Both the position numbers and the translations under genes were made by a program. From NCBI GenBank assembly GCA_019828595.1, contig JAHQRK010000004.1, positions 3,782,001 to 3,846,000 on the forward strand: DNA of 64,000 nucleotides, read 5' to 3'. A model generated the notes under the pieces. It worked only from the letters and a program-made list of their open reading frames with translations. It searched no databases and had not been told where the DNA came from. This DNA comes from Aphanomyces cochlioides. Taxonomy: Eukaryota; Oomycota; Saprolegniomycetes; Saprolegniales; Verrucalvaceae. Below, one piece after another: positions 19,452 to 29,892 of this stretch. How positions within the stretch are numbered: the first letter of the stretch is position 1; each line of letters opens with the position of its first letter.

Positions 19452-22400
19452 TTAATTTGGGGCTGAAGGTTGGAGCGCGAGCAAAGTCGGGTACTTGGCT
19501 ACCAGTGGGCGATAGACAGGTTGTCTATGCAAAGTATTGATTGCTGAAATTGCTTCCACTCGTTGAGGGCTGTCAACTTCTTGGAGGCGAAGCCATCTGC
19601 GGATCGATGCATGCCATCGGATGAAGCTGACTTCTTGCCAAATTTCTGGCGGAGGCGGCTCCTTCGATTCGAACTTGGCGGCGTTGTGCGTTGTCCAAAT
19701 ATAGTGAAGGTTGGAAGCACACAGAAGAGCCCAGAGCACAAACAGTATGTCTTGAAGCTGGCTACCGCGTTCGTTGACTTGAAAGCGGTCGATGTTGGTG
19801 ATGGCAGTCCAATCGAAATTGACACCGAAGCATCGCCAAGCGGTCGCGTGAAAACGCCAAAGGGGATACACGCGAGAGCAGGTGTGGAAGGCGTGGTGTT
19901 GGTTCTCCGGTGCGTCGCAATTGGTATAGACACAGCAAATTACGTCTGGCTGCTGAGGTTGCAAGTAGAACAAGCGCGAGTTGACAGGCAGCATGTTGAA
20001 CAACAGTCGAAACCAAACGTCGCCATGGAGGGGAGGCGGCCAACGGCATGTTTTGCGGATGAGTCGCACGTAGGTCGCAATATCTTGTTGCTCGACGCGG
20101 GACGATGTCGCCACTGGGTGCGGTTTTCCATCCGAAGGGGCGTGATGCGCCAAACGTGATACGAGTCGCTTGGGCCAACGCTCGAAGGATAGCAATTGAT
20201 CTTTGAAAAGTGCCTTGAAAGGGTGACTTGTTGTATCGATATCGGTCAAAGCAGTTCCAGTTCGAACGCCAGACGTGCGGAGGACTTGGTCGAATATCTT
20301 GGTGAGGTGGCTATAAACTTGACCAGCACGTTCGGGTGCTGCAAATCCCATCGCGCCGTTCGCTTGTAACGTCACTTGTGCCGCACGGTTGTTGGATGAC
20401 AGTCGATCAATAAACGCAGCTCTTGTAGGCCATGTCCCTTGCCGTGTCAAGAAGTCTTTGAGGCAGTGGAAACCGTTTTGAGACGCATGTCTACACCATC
20501 GACGACACAGAGCAGTCTTCACGACATTTGATGTAGCACCCGCAGGACCAACTTGCAGAGCGGGGTAGGATGTCAGCCACACGGGGAGGTTCAAAAGTTC
20601 TTCGAGGCTTGGTGGCGAAGCGGTTCGCTTGGCCATAGGTGTGGCGGCCCATTGATGCCAAATGTCGTGCCAAAGAGGATGCAGCTCCCACAAAAACAAC
20701 CACTTGGAGCTGTGGTTGGGGAAGTACGTGAGAAAGTCGAACGGGTGGGTGTCGCGATACAGCTTGTTCATGACACGGGAAAATTGTCTCTTGACAAGCA
20801 ACTTCCATGGGGCAAATGTGTTGGGTGAATTGGGCTGCATCAAGAGTTGGAGCCGCAGCAGTCGCTGAGTCCGAAGCTTCGAAGCCACATGCGGAATACC
20901 GAGGCCGAGTTTTTGATCGAACTGCCACTTGCGGCAAATAGTTGAGCGATGATGGTCGGTGATTTGCGTCTTCCGACCAAGGATGTACTTGTTGACCATT
21001 CTTTGCCAAACGGCAACCATCGTTGGAGGCACATACACTGCAGCCGTGACATGCCATAACAACGACAAAAACATGGTCGATACGATGAGTTTGCGGCCTT
21101 GGATGGTTCGCGCACGACTTCCCCACGTTTGAAACGCAGCCAGAAACTTGTCGTTCAGTTGCTGGACTTGAAAATCGCGCGGCAGTCGGTGGCCAAAGAG
21201 AATACCAAGGTATTTCACTGGCTTCTCGCTCGGCAAGACGTTCAAGAGGCCACCATCGTCGATGTCTTCGATATCGAGATTGTTGTTGAGCGCCAAAGTC
21301 ATGCACTTGGCAACGTTGAGACGAGCTCCAGACACAGAGCAAAAGTCTTCGACAATTGCCATTTGCTCGACCGCCGCTTGGAGGGATGACGAGAGTAGAG
21401 TCGTGTCGTCGGCAAAGTAGATGCTCGTCAGTGAGTCTCCATTTGGAAGGGGAATACCAAAATCAGGAGATCCGCGTAGCATTTCGCCGAGTGGCTCGAG
21501 GTAAAGTACGAAGAGCATGCACGATAGGGGGCAACCTTGCTTGACTCCGCGGGTAGGCCGTATGGTAGGGCCAAGACCGTCGTTGAAAATGATCTGGACC
21601 AGAGGCGTATTGTAAAGCAACTGAACCCAAGACACAAATGTGGGACCGATGTTCATCTCCTTGAGTACGTCGAAGAGAAAGCCTTGGTCAACCATATCGT
21701 ATGCCTTGGAAAAGTCGAGAAACGTCGCGTAGTAGTCGTGGTCTTCATTGGTACAGAAAGTCTGCAATGCTTGTACCAGCATCACGTGGTCGTGCAAGCG
21801 ACGGCCAGGGACAAAACCAGCTTGGCTTGGGTGAGCGAGGTATGGGGCAACTTGTGCAAGACGGTAGGCCAGCGCCCGCGATAGAATCTTGACTTCAACC
21901 GACATGAGAGTAATCGGCCGATAGTTGCCAGGGTCGCCTCTGTCTCCAGCCTTGAACAAGAGCGCCACTGCACTTCGGCGTTGTTGGAGCAGGAGGTGAC
22001 CGTGATGGGTGAGTTGGTAGTTGAACACCTTGAGCAGGATTTGGGCGAATACGTCCGGGGAGACTTGAAAGAAAGCTGCAGGCCAGCCGTCTGAACCAGG
22101 AGACTTGTTCGGGTTCATAGACTTGAGCGCGCCGCACAGGTCTTCCGCCGTGAGAGGACTTTCCAGAGCGTCGCGCTGTTCTTGAGTGAGACGTCGAGTA
22201 ATGGCTCGAATGATAGCTCGGCGACGGGCCCGATTCAACGGTGGTTGGTCTCTTGGAGTGACCATGATGTTTTTCCAATGAGACGTAAAACCAGCCTTGA
22301 CTTCAGACGGGTCAGTCGACGTTACACCGTTGATTGTCACGGACGAGAGCGGCACTTTGATCCCCTTGGGTCGACGAAAAAAGTGACTGGTACCTCGCTC

Positions 22401-22532
22401 GTTGACGTTGGCGTGAAAGTCGAATTGCTGATCCAGGTTGAACTGTCGGTACTCGCTGCGGGCAGTGTCAAGGGCTTGACGGGCGGTATTAACAATGGAT
22501 GTCTCAACGAGTCCCATGTCGAATGCTCGGCC
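19452..22532 (-). pseudogene. LINE B1 truncated ORF2 (RT and C-terminal part)
   Basis: Uninterrupted frame covering the end of the linker, the whole RT (FADD, LDFSKAYD, GVKQGCPLS) and the C-terminal Cys/His motif (CVYTNC...HAFHTC). The APE domain and start are missing. Only a few residues differ from B2 (for example F for L in the STMLLS stretch). Confidence 0.9.
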
Positions 22533-22546
22533 GCCGCGATAGCTCA
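22533..22546 (+). pseudogene. Half tRNA-Phe (nt 1-14) between B1 and B2
   Basis: The only sequence separating the truncated 5' end of B1 from the 3' end of B2. It is the trace of a second insertion into the tRNA rebuilt by B1. Confidence 0.9.
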
Positions 22547-22703
22547 CTGCAATGGGGAGGTATATTAATAGACTTTCAATATCTACTAATACTAATATTG
22601 CCTACTAACGGCTCATCCCACTTCCAAATGCTTCAGCAGATTTTCTACTTTGGGCTTTGGAGTACAGCGATTTTTGACTTGTTGAATAAATACTTGGGGC
22701 TTG

Positions 22704-25700
22704 TTAATTTGGGGCTGAAGGTTGGAGCGCGAGCAAAGTCGGGTACTTGGCTACCAGTGGGCGATAGACAGGTTGTCTATGCAAAGTATTGATTGCTGAA
22801 ATTGCTTCCACTCGTTGAGGGCTGTCAACTTCTTGGAGGCGAAGCCATCTGCGGATCGATGCATGCCATCGGATGAAGCTGACTTCTTGCCAAATTTCTG
22901 GCGGAGGCGGCTCCTTCGATTCGAACTTGGCGGCGTTGTGCGTTGTCCAAATATAGTGAAGGTTGGAAGCACACAGAAGAGCCCAGAGCACAAACAGTAT
23001 GTCTTGAAGCTGGCTACCGCGTTCGTTGACTTGAAAGCGGTCGATGTTGGTGATGGCAGTCCAATCGAAATTGACACCGAAGCATCGCCAAGCGGTCGCG
23101 TGAAAACGCCAAAGGGGATACACGCGAGAGCAGGTGTGGAAGGCGTGGTGTTGGTTCTCCGGTGCGTCGCAATTGGTATAGACACAGCAAATTACGTCTG
23201 GCTGCTGAGGTTGCAAGTAGAACAAGCGCGAGTTGACAGGCAGCATGTTGAACAACAGTCGAAACCAAACGTCGCCATGGAGGGGAGGCGGCCAACGGCA
23301 TGTTTTGCGGATGAGTCGCACGTAGGTCGCAATATCTTGTTGCTCGACGCGGGACGATGTCGCCACTGGGTGCGGTTTTCCATCCGAAGGGGCGTGATGC
23401 GCCAAACGTGATACGAGTCGCTTGGGCCAACGCTCGAAGGATAGCAATTGATCTTTGAAAAGTGCCTTGAAAGGGTGACTTGTTGTATCGATATCGGTCA
23501 AAGCAGTTCCAGTTCGAACGCCTAACGTGCGGAGGACTTGGTCGAATATCTTGGTGAGGTGGCTATAAACTTGACCAGCACGTTCGGGTGCTGCAAATCC
23601 CATCGCGCCGTTCGCTTGTAACGTCACTTGTGCCGCACGGTTGTTGGATGACAGTCGATCAATAAACGCAGCTCTTGTAGGCCATGTCCCTTGCCGTGTC
23701 AAGAAGTCTTTGAGGCAGTGGAAACCGTTTTGAGACGCATGTCTACACCATCGACGACACAGAGCAGTCTTCACGACATTTGATGTAGCACCCGCAGGAC
23801 CAACTTGCAGAGCGGGGTAGGATGTCAGCCACACGGGGAGGTTCAAAAGTTCTTCGAGGCTTGGTGGCGAAGCGGTTCGCTTGGCCATAGGTGTGGCGGC
23901 CCATTGATGCCAAATGTCGTGCCAAAGAGGATGCAGCTCCCACAAAAACAACCACTTGGAGCTGTGGTTGGGGAAGTACGTGAGAAAGTCGAACGGGTGG
24001 GTGTCGCGATACAGCTTGTTCATGACACGGGAAAATTGTCTCTTGACAAGCAACTTCCATGGGGCAAATGTGTTGGGTGAATTGGGCTGCATCAAGAGTT
24101 GGAGCCGCAGCAGTCGCTGAGTCCGAAGCTTCGAAGCCACATGCGGAATACCGAGGCCGAGTTTTTGATCGAACTGCCACTTGCGGCAAATAGTTGAGCG
24201 ATGATGGTCGGTGATTTGCGTCTTCCGACCAAGGATGTACTTGTTGACCATTCTTTGCCAAACGGCAACCATCGTTGGAGGCACATACACTGCAGCCGTG
24301 ACATGCCATAACAACGACAACAACATGGTCGATACGATGAGTTTGCGGCCTTGGATGGTTCGCGCACGACTTCCCCACGTTTGAAACGCAGCCAGAAACT
24401 TGTCGTTCAGTTGCTGGACTTGAAAATCGCGCGGCAGTCGGTGGCCAAAGAGAATACCAAGGTATTTCACTGGCTTCTCGCTCGGCAAGACGTTCAAGAG
24501 GCCACCATCGTCGATGTCTTCGATATCGAGATTGTTGTTGAGCGCCAAAGTCATGCACTTGGCAACGTTGAGACGAGCTCCAGACACAGAGCAAAAGTCT
24601 TCGACAATTGCCATTTGCTCGACCGCCGCTTGGAGGGATGACGAGAGTAGAGTCGTGTCGTCGGCAAAGTAGATGCTCGTCAGTGAGTCTCCATTTGGAA
24701 GGGGAATACCAAAATCAGGAGATCCGCGTAGCATTTCGCCGAGTGGCTCGAGGTAAAGTACGAAGAGCATGCACGATAGGGGGCAACCTTGCTTGACTCC
24801 GCGGGTAGGCCGTATGGTAGGGCCAAGACCGTCGTTGAAAATGATCTGGACCAGAGGCGTATTGTAAAGCAACTGAACCCAAGACACAAATGTGGGACCG
24901 ATGTTCATCTCCTTGAGTACGTCGAAGAGAAAGCCTTGGTCAACCATATCGTATGCCTTGGAAAAGTCGAGAAACGTCGCGTAGTAGTCGTGGTCTTCAT
25001 TGGTACAGAAAGTCTGCAATGCTTGTACCAGCATCACGTGGTCGTGCAAGCGACGGCCAGGGACAAAACCAGCTTGGCTTGGGTGAGCGAGGTATGGGGC
25101 AACTTGTGCAAGACGGTAGGCCAGCGCCCGCGATAGAATCTTGACTTCAACCGACATGAGAGTAATCGGCCGATAGTTGCCAGGGTCGCCTCTGTCTCCA
25201 GCCTTGAACAAGAGCGCCACTGCACTTCGGCGTTGTTGGAGCAGGAGGTGACCGTGATGGGTGAGTTGGTAGTTGAACACCTTGAGCAGGATTTGGGCGA
25301 ATACGTCCGGGGAGACTTGAAAGAAAGCTGCAGGCCAGCCGTCTGAACCAGGAGACTTGTTCGGGTTCATAGACTTGAGCGCGCCGCACAGGTCTTCCGC
25401 CGTGAGAGGACTTTCCAGAGCGTCGCGCTGTTCTTGAGTGAGACGTCGAGTAATGGCTCGAATGATAGCTCGGCGACGGGCCCGATTCAACGGTGGTTGG
25501 TCTCTTGGAGTGACCATGATGTTTTTCCAATGAGACGTAAAACCAGCCTTGACTTCAGACGGGTCAGTCGACGTTACACCGTTGATTGTCACGGACGAGA
25601 GCGGCACTTTGATCCCCTTGGGTCGACGAAAAAAGTGACTGGTACCTCGCTCGTTGACGTTGGCGTGAAAGTCGAATTGCTGATCCAGGTTGAACTGTCG

Positions 25701-26858
25701 GTACTCGCTGCGGGCAGTGTCAAGGGCTTGACGGGCGGTATTAACAATGGATGTCTCAACGAGTCCCATGTCGAATGCTCGGCGGGAAGTAAGCCACTTC
25801 ATCTTGAGGCTGTTGAGTGTGTACTTCATCGAGTCAATGTACTGGCGATGACTGACTTGGAGACGCTTCTTCATTCTCTTCAACCAGCCGTACCACTTTG
25901 CGCCAAAGTTTTGAGTGTCGTCTGCGCGCATCTCGTCCAAAAGTTGATTGGCTTCGGCCTTGATCGCTGCGACTACTTGAGGGTTCTTTAAGAGCTCACG
26001 GGGGAGGCGCCAGTAACTTCGGTCGGGAGCTCGCTGCTCGCAGGAGAGGACCACTTTGTGTTCCATGTGGTCGCCTGCAAAGCTGCTTGGGGAATAGCTT
26101 GAACGTGCGTACGTTTGAGCGACGATATCTTGGTCCACAAACAGGTAGTCGAGGCGGTTGCTTCGACCAGGGCCGCTGTAAACGCGCTCGTTGGGGTGGT
26201 GCATCCTCCACGCATCGATAACACCAAGTGCTGAAAGCCAGGCAATGCATTCCGCCTTACCAGCGTTGTGGTCTTGGCGAGGTCGAGTCGCGTCCAGATG
26301 CTCCTCCAGGGGTAAGTTGAAATCGCCTCCGACAAAGTGAATGCTGTCGTCTTCAAAGTCGCGAGGCAGATCGTCGAAAAACGGTGCTCGAGAGTGAGCG
26401 ATAACCGGGGCATAGACGTTGTGAAAGTACACAGGAACGCCGTCCCACTGAGTTCGAACAACCATGTATCTTCCAGGTCGGTCATGGGTGGTCAAGTGTT
26501 GCAGGTCGAGGAATCCAGGCATGGATCCATGGAAATACGATGCCACACCGCAGCGCCGATTGTTGAGTGAGTCGACGCGATCAGTGCGGAGATCGTTGGT
26601 GAAGAGCTTGTATTTGCCAACGCCTACTTCGTTGTTGAGGTGGAGTTGGAAGGTTTCGAGATGTTTGATGTTATTGATTTTGGTTTCTTGAAAGAAAACG
26701 GCTTGGGTCGGAATTTGGAGTCGCCGCGCCACAAGATGTCCGTTGTCTTTCAGCCCATTGAGGTTGGCAGTGGTCAGTTCGAGTATGGGGAACTTGGTGA
26801 AGAGACCGGCCGCGACCACCTTAGCCACGGAACGCGACAGACGTTGCGTTCGCAACAT
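22704..26858 (-). CDS. LINE B2 ORF2: APE endonuclease and reverse transcriptase (1384 aa)
   Basis: APE domain at about 25-270 (TANLNGL, FQETK with E58, HNVYAP, GGDFN with D179, NRLDY, GDH). A linker follows, then RT at about 500-745 (NKSPGSDGWPAAFF, NYRPITLMSVEVK, LDFSKAYD, GVKQGCPLS, FADD) and a long C-terminal region with a CVYTNC...HAFHTC zinc-binding-like motif. The enzyme should nick the tRNA-Phe top strand after position 14 and prime cDNA synthesis there. The ATG at 26858 lies 38 nt inside ORF1. Families A and C have no such ATG, so the real start may instead be at the conserved junction GTGGCTAA (26828-26821). No stop or frameshift. Most similar to family A ORF2. Confidence 0.9.
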   Translation of the reverse strand: MLRTQRLSRSVAKVVAAGLFTKFPILELTTANLNGLKDNGHLVARRLQIPTQAVFFQETKINNIKHLETFQLHLNNEVGVGKYKLFTNDLRTDRVDSLNNRRCGVASYFHGSMPGFLDLQHLTTHDRPGRYMVVRTQWDGVPVYFHNVYAPVIAHSRAPFFDDLPRDFEDDSIHFVGGDFNLPLEEHLDATRPRQDHNAGKAECIAWLSALGVIDAWRMHHPNERVYSGPGRSNRLDYLFVDQDIVAQTYARSSYSPSSFAGDHMEHKVVLSCEQRAPDRSYWRLPRELLKNPQVVAAIKAEANQLLDEMRADDTQNFGAKWYGWLKRMKKRLQVSHRQYIDSMKYTLNSLKMKWLTSRRAFDMGLVETSIVNTARQALDTARSEYRQFNLDQQFDFHANVNERGTSHFFRRPKGIKVPLSSVTINGVTSTDPSEVKAGFTSHWKNIMVTPRDQPPLNRARRRAIIRAITRRLTQEQRDALESPLTAEDLCGALKSMNPNKSPGSDGWPAAFFQVSPDVFAQILLKVFNYQLTHHGHLLLQQRRSAVALLFKAGDRGDPGNYRPITLMSVEVKILSRALAYRLAQVAPYLAHPSQAGFVPGRRLHDHVMLVQALQTFCTNEDHDYYATFLDFSKAYDMVDQGFLFDVLKEMNIGPTFVSWVQLLYNTPLVQIIFNDGLGPTIRPTRGVKQGCPLSCMLFVLYLEPLGEMLRGSPDFGIPLPNGDSLTSIYFADDTTLLSSSLQAAVEQMAIVEDFCSVSGARLNVAKCMTLALNNNLDIEDIDDGGLLNVLPSEKPVKYLGILFGHRLPRDFQVQQLNDKFLAAFQTWGSRARTIQGRKLIVSTMLLSLLWHVTAAVYVPPTMVAVWQRMVNKYILGRKTQITDHHRSTICRKWQFDQKLGLGIPHVASKLRTQRLLRLQLLMQPNSPNTFAPWKLLVKRQFSRVMNKLYRDTHPFDFLTYFPNHSSKWLFLWELHPLWHDIWHQWAATPMAKRTASPPSLEELLNLPVWLTSYPALQVGPAGATSNVVKTALCRRWCRHASQNGFHCLKDFLTRQGTWPTRAAFIDRLSSNNRAAQVTLQANGAMGFAAPERAGQVYSHLTKIFDQVLRTLGVRTGTALTDIDTTSHPFKALFKDQLLSFERWPKRLVSRLAHHAPSDGKPHPVATSSRVEQQDIATYVRLIRKTCRWPPPLHGDVWFRLLFNMLPVNSRLFYLQPQQPDVICCVYTNCDAPENQHHAFHTCSRVYPLWRFHATAWRCFGVNFDWTAITNIDRFQVNERGSQLQDILFVLWALLCASNLHYIWTTHNAAKFESKEPPPPEIWQEVSFIRWHASIRRWLRLQEVDSPQRVEAISAINTLHRQPVYRPLVAKYPTLLALQPSAPN

Positions 26859-29826
26859 CTCCCAGCATGAGTGTCTGAGTGTCGGGTTGGAACATCACTT
26901 GGTTGTCGAAGGTGGGGTCCAGGGAGCCAGCCTCATGGAATTCCAGGATCGTGGTCAAGACGTATCGCGACTTCTCGTCTTCGCCGGCATACAACGTTTC
27001 CATGATATTCCAAATCAAGAGGCCGAAGCTCGTGTCAAGCAATATGGCAGATAGCGATACGCCCGACAAACAGCGGGAGCCCAAATGAGAAGCCAGTGCA
27101 GTGACCGGGTACTTGGTAGAGGCCACGATCGCAGCATCACTGTTGTAGTTCGTTGGAGCATGAATGGCCAAGAGAACTTCTGCCACAGCCAACACTTCTT
27201 CCAGGTCGCCGCGGTGGAGGGAAATCTCGTCGCCGTCAATGGTAGTATCGATGAAGTCGATGTTCTTGAATAGCTCGATGTTGCTGAAGATGGCTTGAAC
27301 GTGCTCGCGGGTCATACGCACACCCCACGTCAATGAGTACAGCTGGGAGAACGGTTTGTCTCCACCCCAAGTCGCTCGAAGCCACCGATGGAGGAGGCGT
27401 TGTCTCACAAAGTACTCAAAGCATGCACGGTCTTCATCAAAAAGTCGGTGCAGTTGCAAGCCAAATTCAATCGGGGAACGCTCGAGATGGCTACACAGCA
27501 TGTCGACGCGGCCGTCGTTGATGAGTTGGGCAAGGTTGAACGAGCTGTTGGTCACTGCATCTTCGACTTGGGTTGAGAGATGCAATGGAACTTTGGCTGT
27601 CTTGGTGTCGAGGTCTTGTAGTTCGGCGAGAATTTCGTCAAGAGACATTTCTATGCGCTTGGGAACGCCATCTTGGATCTTGGTGCCGCCGACAAATTGA
27701 CCGGACGTAGGGAGGTGGGGAGGGTCATCCGAGACGTCCAGCTTGGGTACAATCGTTGAGATCTTGTAATCGCCAAACTGAGCAACGTGTTCCTCGGGGT
27801 TGACACACACACGTTCGTCGAGGGCTTCAAACATGTTGGGCGAAATCCAAGAGCGGCCATGCTCGGGGGAATCCACTTGCTGTTGCGTCTTCTTGCGCTT
27901 GCCTCTCGACGCCTTGACGCCAGTCCACTGCGGAGGGTTGGCTTGCGCAGTTTTCCGACGTTTTGGCGCCTTGGGAGTCGAAGAAGGCGGGTTGGTTGGG
28001 CTGGGAGCTGGCTTGTTCAATCCATATTGGCGGGACGTTGCATCAAGGTCCAAACGAACCAAGTTCTTGTCACGAAAATACCACCCTTGACCGTACACGC
28101 GGAGACAACGGCCCTTGAAAAGAATTTCTTCGACGAGACGGCCGTCGCGCTGTATGGTCGTTGGTACGGAGGTTCCTTCAAAGTAAAGGCGGTACCGAGA
28201 GCTCGCCATACCGCTTGAAGAGGAAACGTTGGGGTAGGAGCCCCACAGGAAGCGTGGCTCCAACTCCAACTTGGTCATGACGTCGAAGATCAGGCGCTCT
28301 TCGTCTTGATCTTGAAGGCCTTGAGGGATGTCCATGAAAAATCCGCCGAGGACGTGCGGAACGTTCATCGTGAAGTGTTGGGACGAGCCATCTCGAGCGA
28401 CTTGAATCTTAAACGCGATGCCTCGCAGCTTCGTCATCGCTTCGTGAGAGGCAACACCCCACTTGAGCATGCGGTTCGGGATGTCCTTCTCGCATCTCAC
28501 AATGTCAGCAATCGCAGTGTCGAGGCCGAGGGCTTGGTTGTCGAAAAGGATCGATGCCATGGCAGCTGAAACATCGATGGTCTTCGTGTGTGCACCCGTG
28601 GGCATCTGCAACCAGCCGACGATGCCGCGCGCCGAGTGCTTCTGGATCGGGAGGGTGTCTTCAAACGTGAGGGTTCCAGCAGCACGCTTGCGAAGGAGGG
28701 GTTCGAGTTCCTCCATCGTGGGCTGGTAAGGAGCAACGTCCTTGGTCTTGATGGCCTTGGCAGACTGAGACCGCTGTTGCGCTTGGAAGGCCCATACGTC
28801 GTTGGGGGCCTGGCGGTTGTTGGGTTGGCCACGGCCAGGTGTCTGGGCTCCGCCAGATTGAGAAATGTTTTCCAAATGCGATCCGGGTGAAGCCTGAGAC
28901 GATGGCTGGCGGACTGAGTGAGAGTCCGAGTCGTGCGTCAGACCAACACTCAAGCGTGCGTCAGAGGCTTGGTCTTGTCCGGACCCTGTCCCATGGTGGA
29001 CAGAGTCACACGTTTGACCTTCACTCGCGTTGGACTTCGAGAAGCTTCCATGGGTGACTTGGTCTTGAGTATTCCCATGACCAACACTGGCCACAGGGTT
29101 GTTCGCGATTGTTCCAGATCTTGCCCGATGATTCTTCGAGAAGAGACCATCACTCATGGAGCGACTAGTCTCGATGGGATCTTGACCTGTCGCCAGAGTG
29201 GACTTGTCGCTCGGGGGATTCTTCGAGAAGGGACCTTCACTCAGGGATGGACTGTTCTCGAATCTTCCTTGACATGTCGTCATGTTGACGTCGGTGCTTG
29301 AGCGAGTCTTCGAGAAGCCACTATCACTCGTCGAGAGAACATTCTCGAAAGGAACAGAACCCAACGGAGTCTTGCCAGGCAAGCCACCATCACTCACGAT
29401 GGACGTGGTTGATGGAGATTCTTCGGGCAAGGTCGTTGACGTCATGAGCACATCTTCCGAGGTTGGAACGCCGTCTTGCCAGGCTTCGTCGCAAGTGTCA
29501 GAGGTCGTTGGATCATTCGCGGGATCGCAAGCCTTCGTCGAGCGAGTCACAGGCAAGGGTTCAAAACGGCGCGGTTTCGAAGGGGTTGCACGTTGACGTG
29601 GAAACGGAACGCGCGTTGGAGTAGGGAGCGGATTCGTAGACGCGTCATGATGCGAAGCGTTGGAAGCATCGTCGACGTCCTCTTCCAACGACGACGCCAT
29701 GTCGGTATCGCTTGGGGATGGGTCAGCAACGACGATGACGTCCATATCGCTGGGGCTGGACGCCGAGGGAGAGAACGCGGAGGAGCAAGATGGGGCACGA
29801 GGGTTGGTCGAGCGGGTAGCAACCAT
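26821..29826 (-). CDS. LINE B2 ORF1 protein (1001 aa)
   Basis: Starts at the ATG 52 nt from the element end; the same start is used in B3. An upstream in-frame start at 29868 is unlikely because it lies in the conserved 5' terminal box. The N-terminal 350 residues are S/T/D-rich with degenerate repeats around G-x-FSK. The central block (GWLQMPTG, SSRYRLYFEG, KGRCLRVYGQGW) and C-terminal block (RSPIEFGLQLHRLF, VLLAIHAP) are conserved with family A ORF1. No CCHC knuckle. Presumed RNA-binding partner of ORF2. It has two extra residues (a second LE) relative to B3. The stop TAA overlaps the ORF2 frame. Confidence 0.8.
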   Translation of the reverse strand: MVATRSTNPRAPSCSSAFSPSASSPSDMDVIVVADPSPSDTDMASSLEEDVDDASNASHHDASTNPLPTPTRVPFPRQRATPSKPRRFEPLPVTRSTKACDPANDPTTSDTCDEAWQDGVPTSEDVLMTSTTLPEESPSTTSIVSDGGLPGKTPLGSVPFENVLSTSDSGFSKTRSSTDVNMTTCQGRFENSPSLSEGPFSKNPPSDKSTLATGQDPIETSRSMSDGLFSKNHRARSGTIANNPVASVGHGNTQDQVTHGSFSKSNASEGQTCDSVHHGTGSGQDQASDARLSVGLTHDSDSHSVRQPSSQASPGSHLENISQSGGAQTPGRGQPNNRQAPNDVWAFQAQQRSQSAKAIKTKDVAPYQPTMEELEPLLRKRAAGTLTFEDTLPIQKHSARGIVGWLQMPTGAHTKTIDVSAAMASILFDNQALGLDTAIADIVRCEKDIPNRMLKWGVASHEAMTKLRGIAFKIQVARDGSSQHFTMNVPHVLGGFFMDIPQGLQDQDEERLIFDVMTKLELEPRFLWGSYPNVSSSSGMASSRYRLYFEGTSVPTTIQRDGRLVEEILFKGRCLRVYGQGWYFRDKNLVRLDLDATSRQYGLNKPAPSPTNPPSSTPKAPKRRKTAQANPPQWTGVKASRGKRKKTQQQVDSPEHGRSWISPNMFEALDERVCVNPEEHVAQFGDYKISTIVPKLDVSDDPPHLPTSGQFVGGTKIQDGVPKRIEMSLDEILAELQDLDTKTAKVPLHLSTQVEDAVTNSSFNLAQLINDGRVDMLCSHLERSPIEFGLQLHRLFDEDRACFEYFVRQRLLHRWLRATWGGDKPFSQLYSLTWGVRMTREHVQAIFSNIELFKNIDFIDTTIDGDEISLHRGDLEEVLAVAEVLLAIHAPTNYNSDAAIVASTKYPVTALASHLGSRCLSGVSLSAILLDTSFGLLIWNIMETLYAGEDEKSRYVLTTILEFHEAGSLDPTFDNQVMFQPDTQTLMLGDVANATSVAFRG

Positions 29827-29844
29827 ATTGTTAGATAGCGTAGA

Positions 29845-29878
29845 GTGGTACTGCGGGGTAGCTGGCAAATTGGAAACT
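29845..29878 (-). promoter_or_regulatory. 34-bp 5' terminal box of family B
   Basis: Identical to the terminal box of family A (41188-41221) even though the adjoining leader differs. It abuts the 5' end of the tRNA sequence. With a leader of only 52 nt, this is the best candidate for promoter or initiator function. That role is inferred. Confidence 0.5.
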
Positions 29879-29892
29879 GCCGCGATAGCTCA
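29879..29892 (+). pseudogene. Half tRNA-Phe (nt 1-14) between B2 and A2
   Basis: Junction of the B2 5' end and the A2 3' end, with no spacer. Confidence 0.9.

Larger units (their letters stand above)
19295..22532 (-). mobile_element. LINE B1, 5'-truncated family B copy
   Basis: 3.2 kb, nearly identical to the 3' part of B2, truncated within ORF2 about 230 residues upstream of the RT core. Followed directly by another half-tRNA and B2 without spacer. Confidence 0.9.
22547..29878 (-). mobile_element. LINE B2, full-length intact family B copy
   Basis: 7332 bp with both ORFs open. It has a 52-nt leader, ORF1, an overlapping ORF2, a 157-bp 3' tail with two hairpins and no poly(A). It carries the complete 34-bp 5' terminal box shared with family A. 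A candidate active element. Confidence 0.92.

Noticed and set aside
20491..21342. 283-codon frame inside B1 (and equivalents in B2 and B3)
   Set aside because: Out-of-frame shadow of ORF2 with no domain; explained by ORF2 codon composition.
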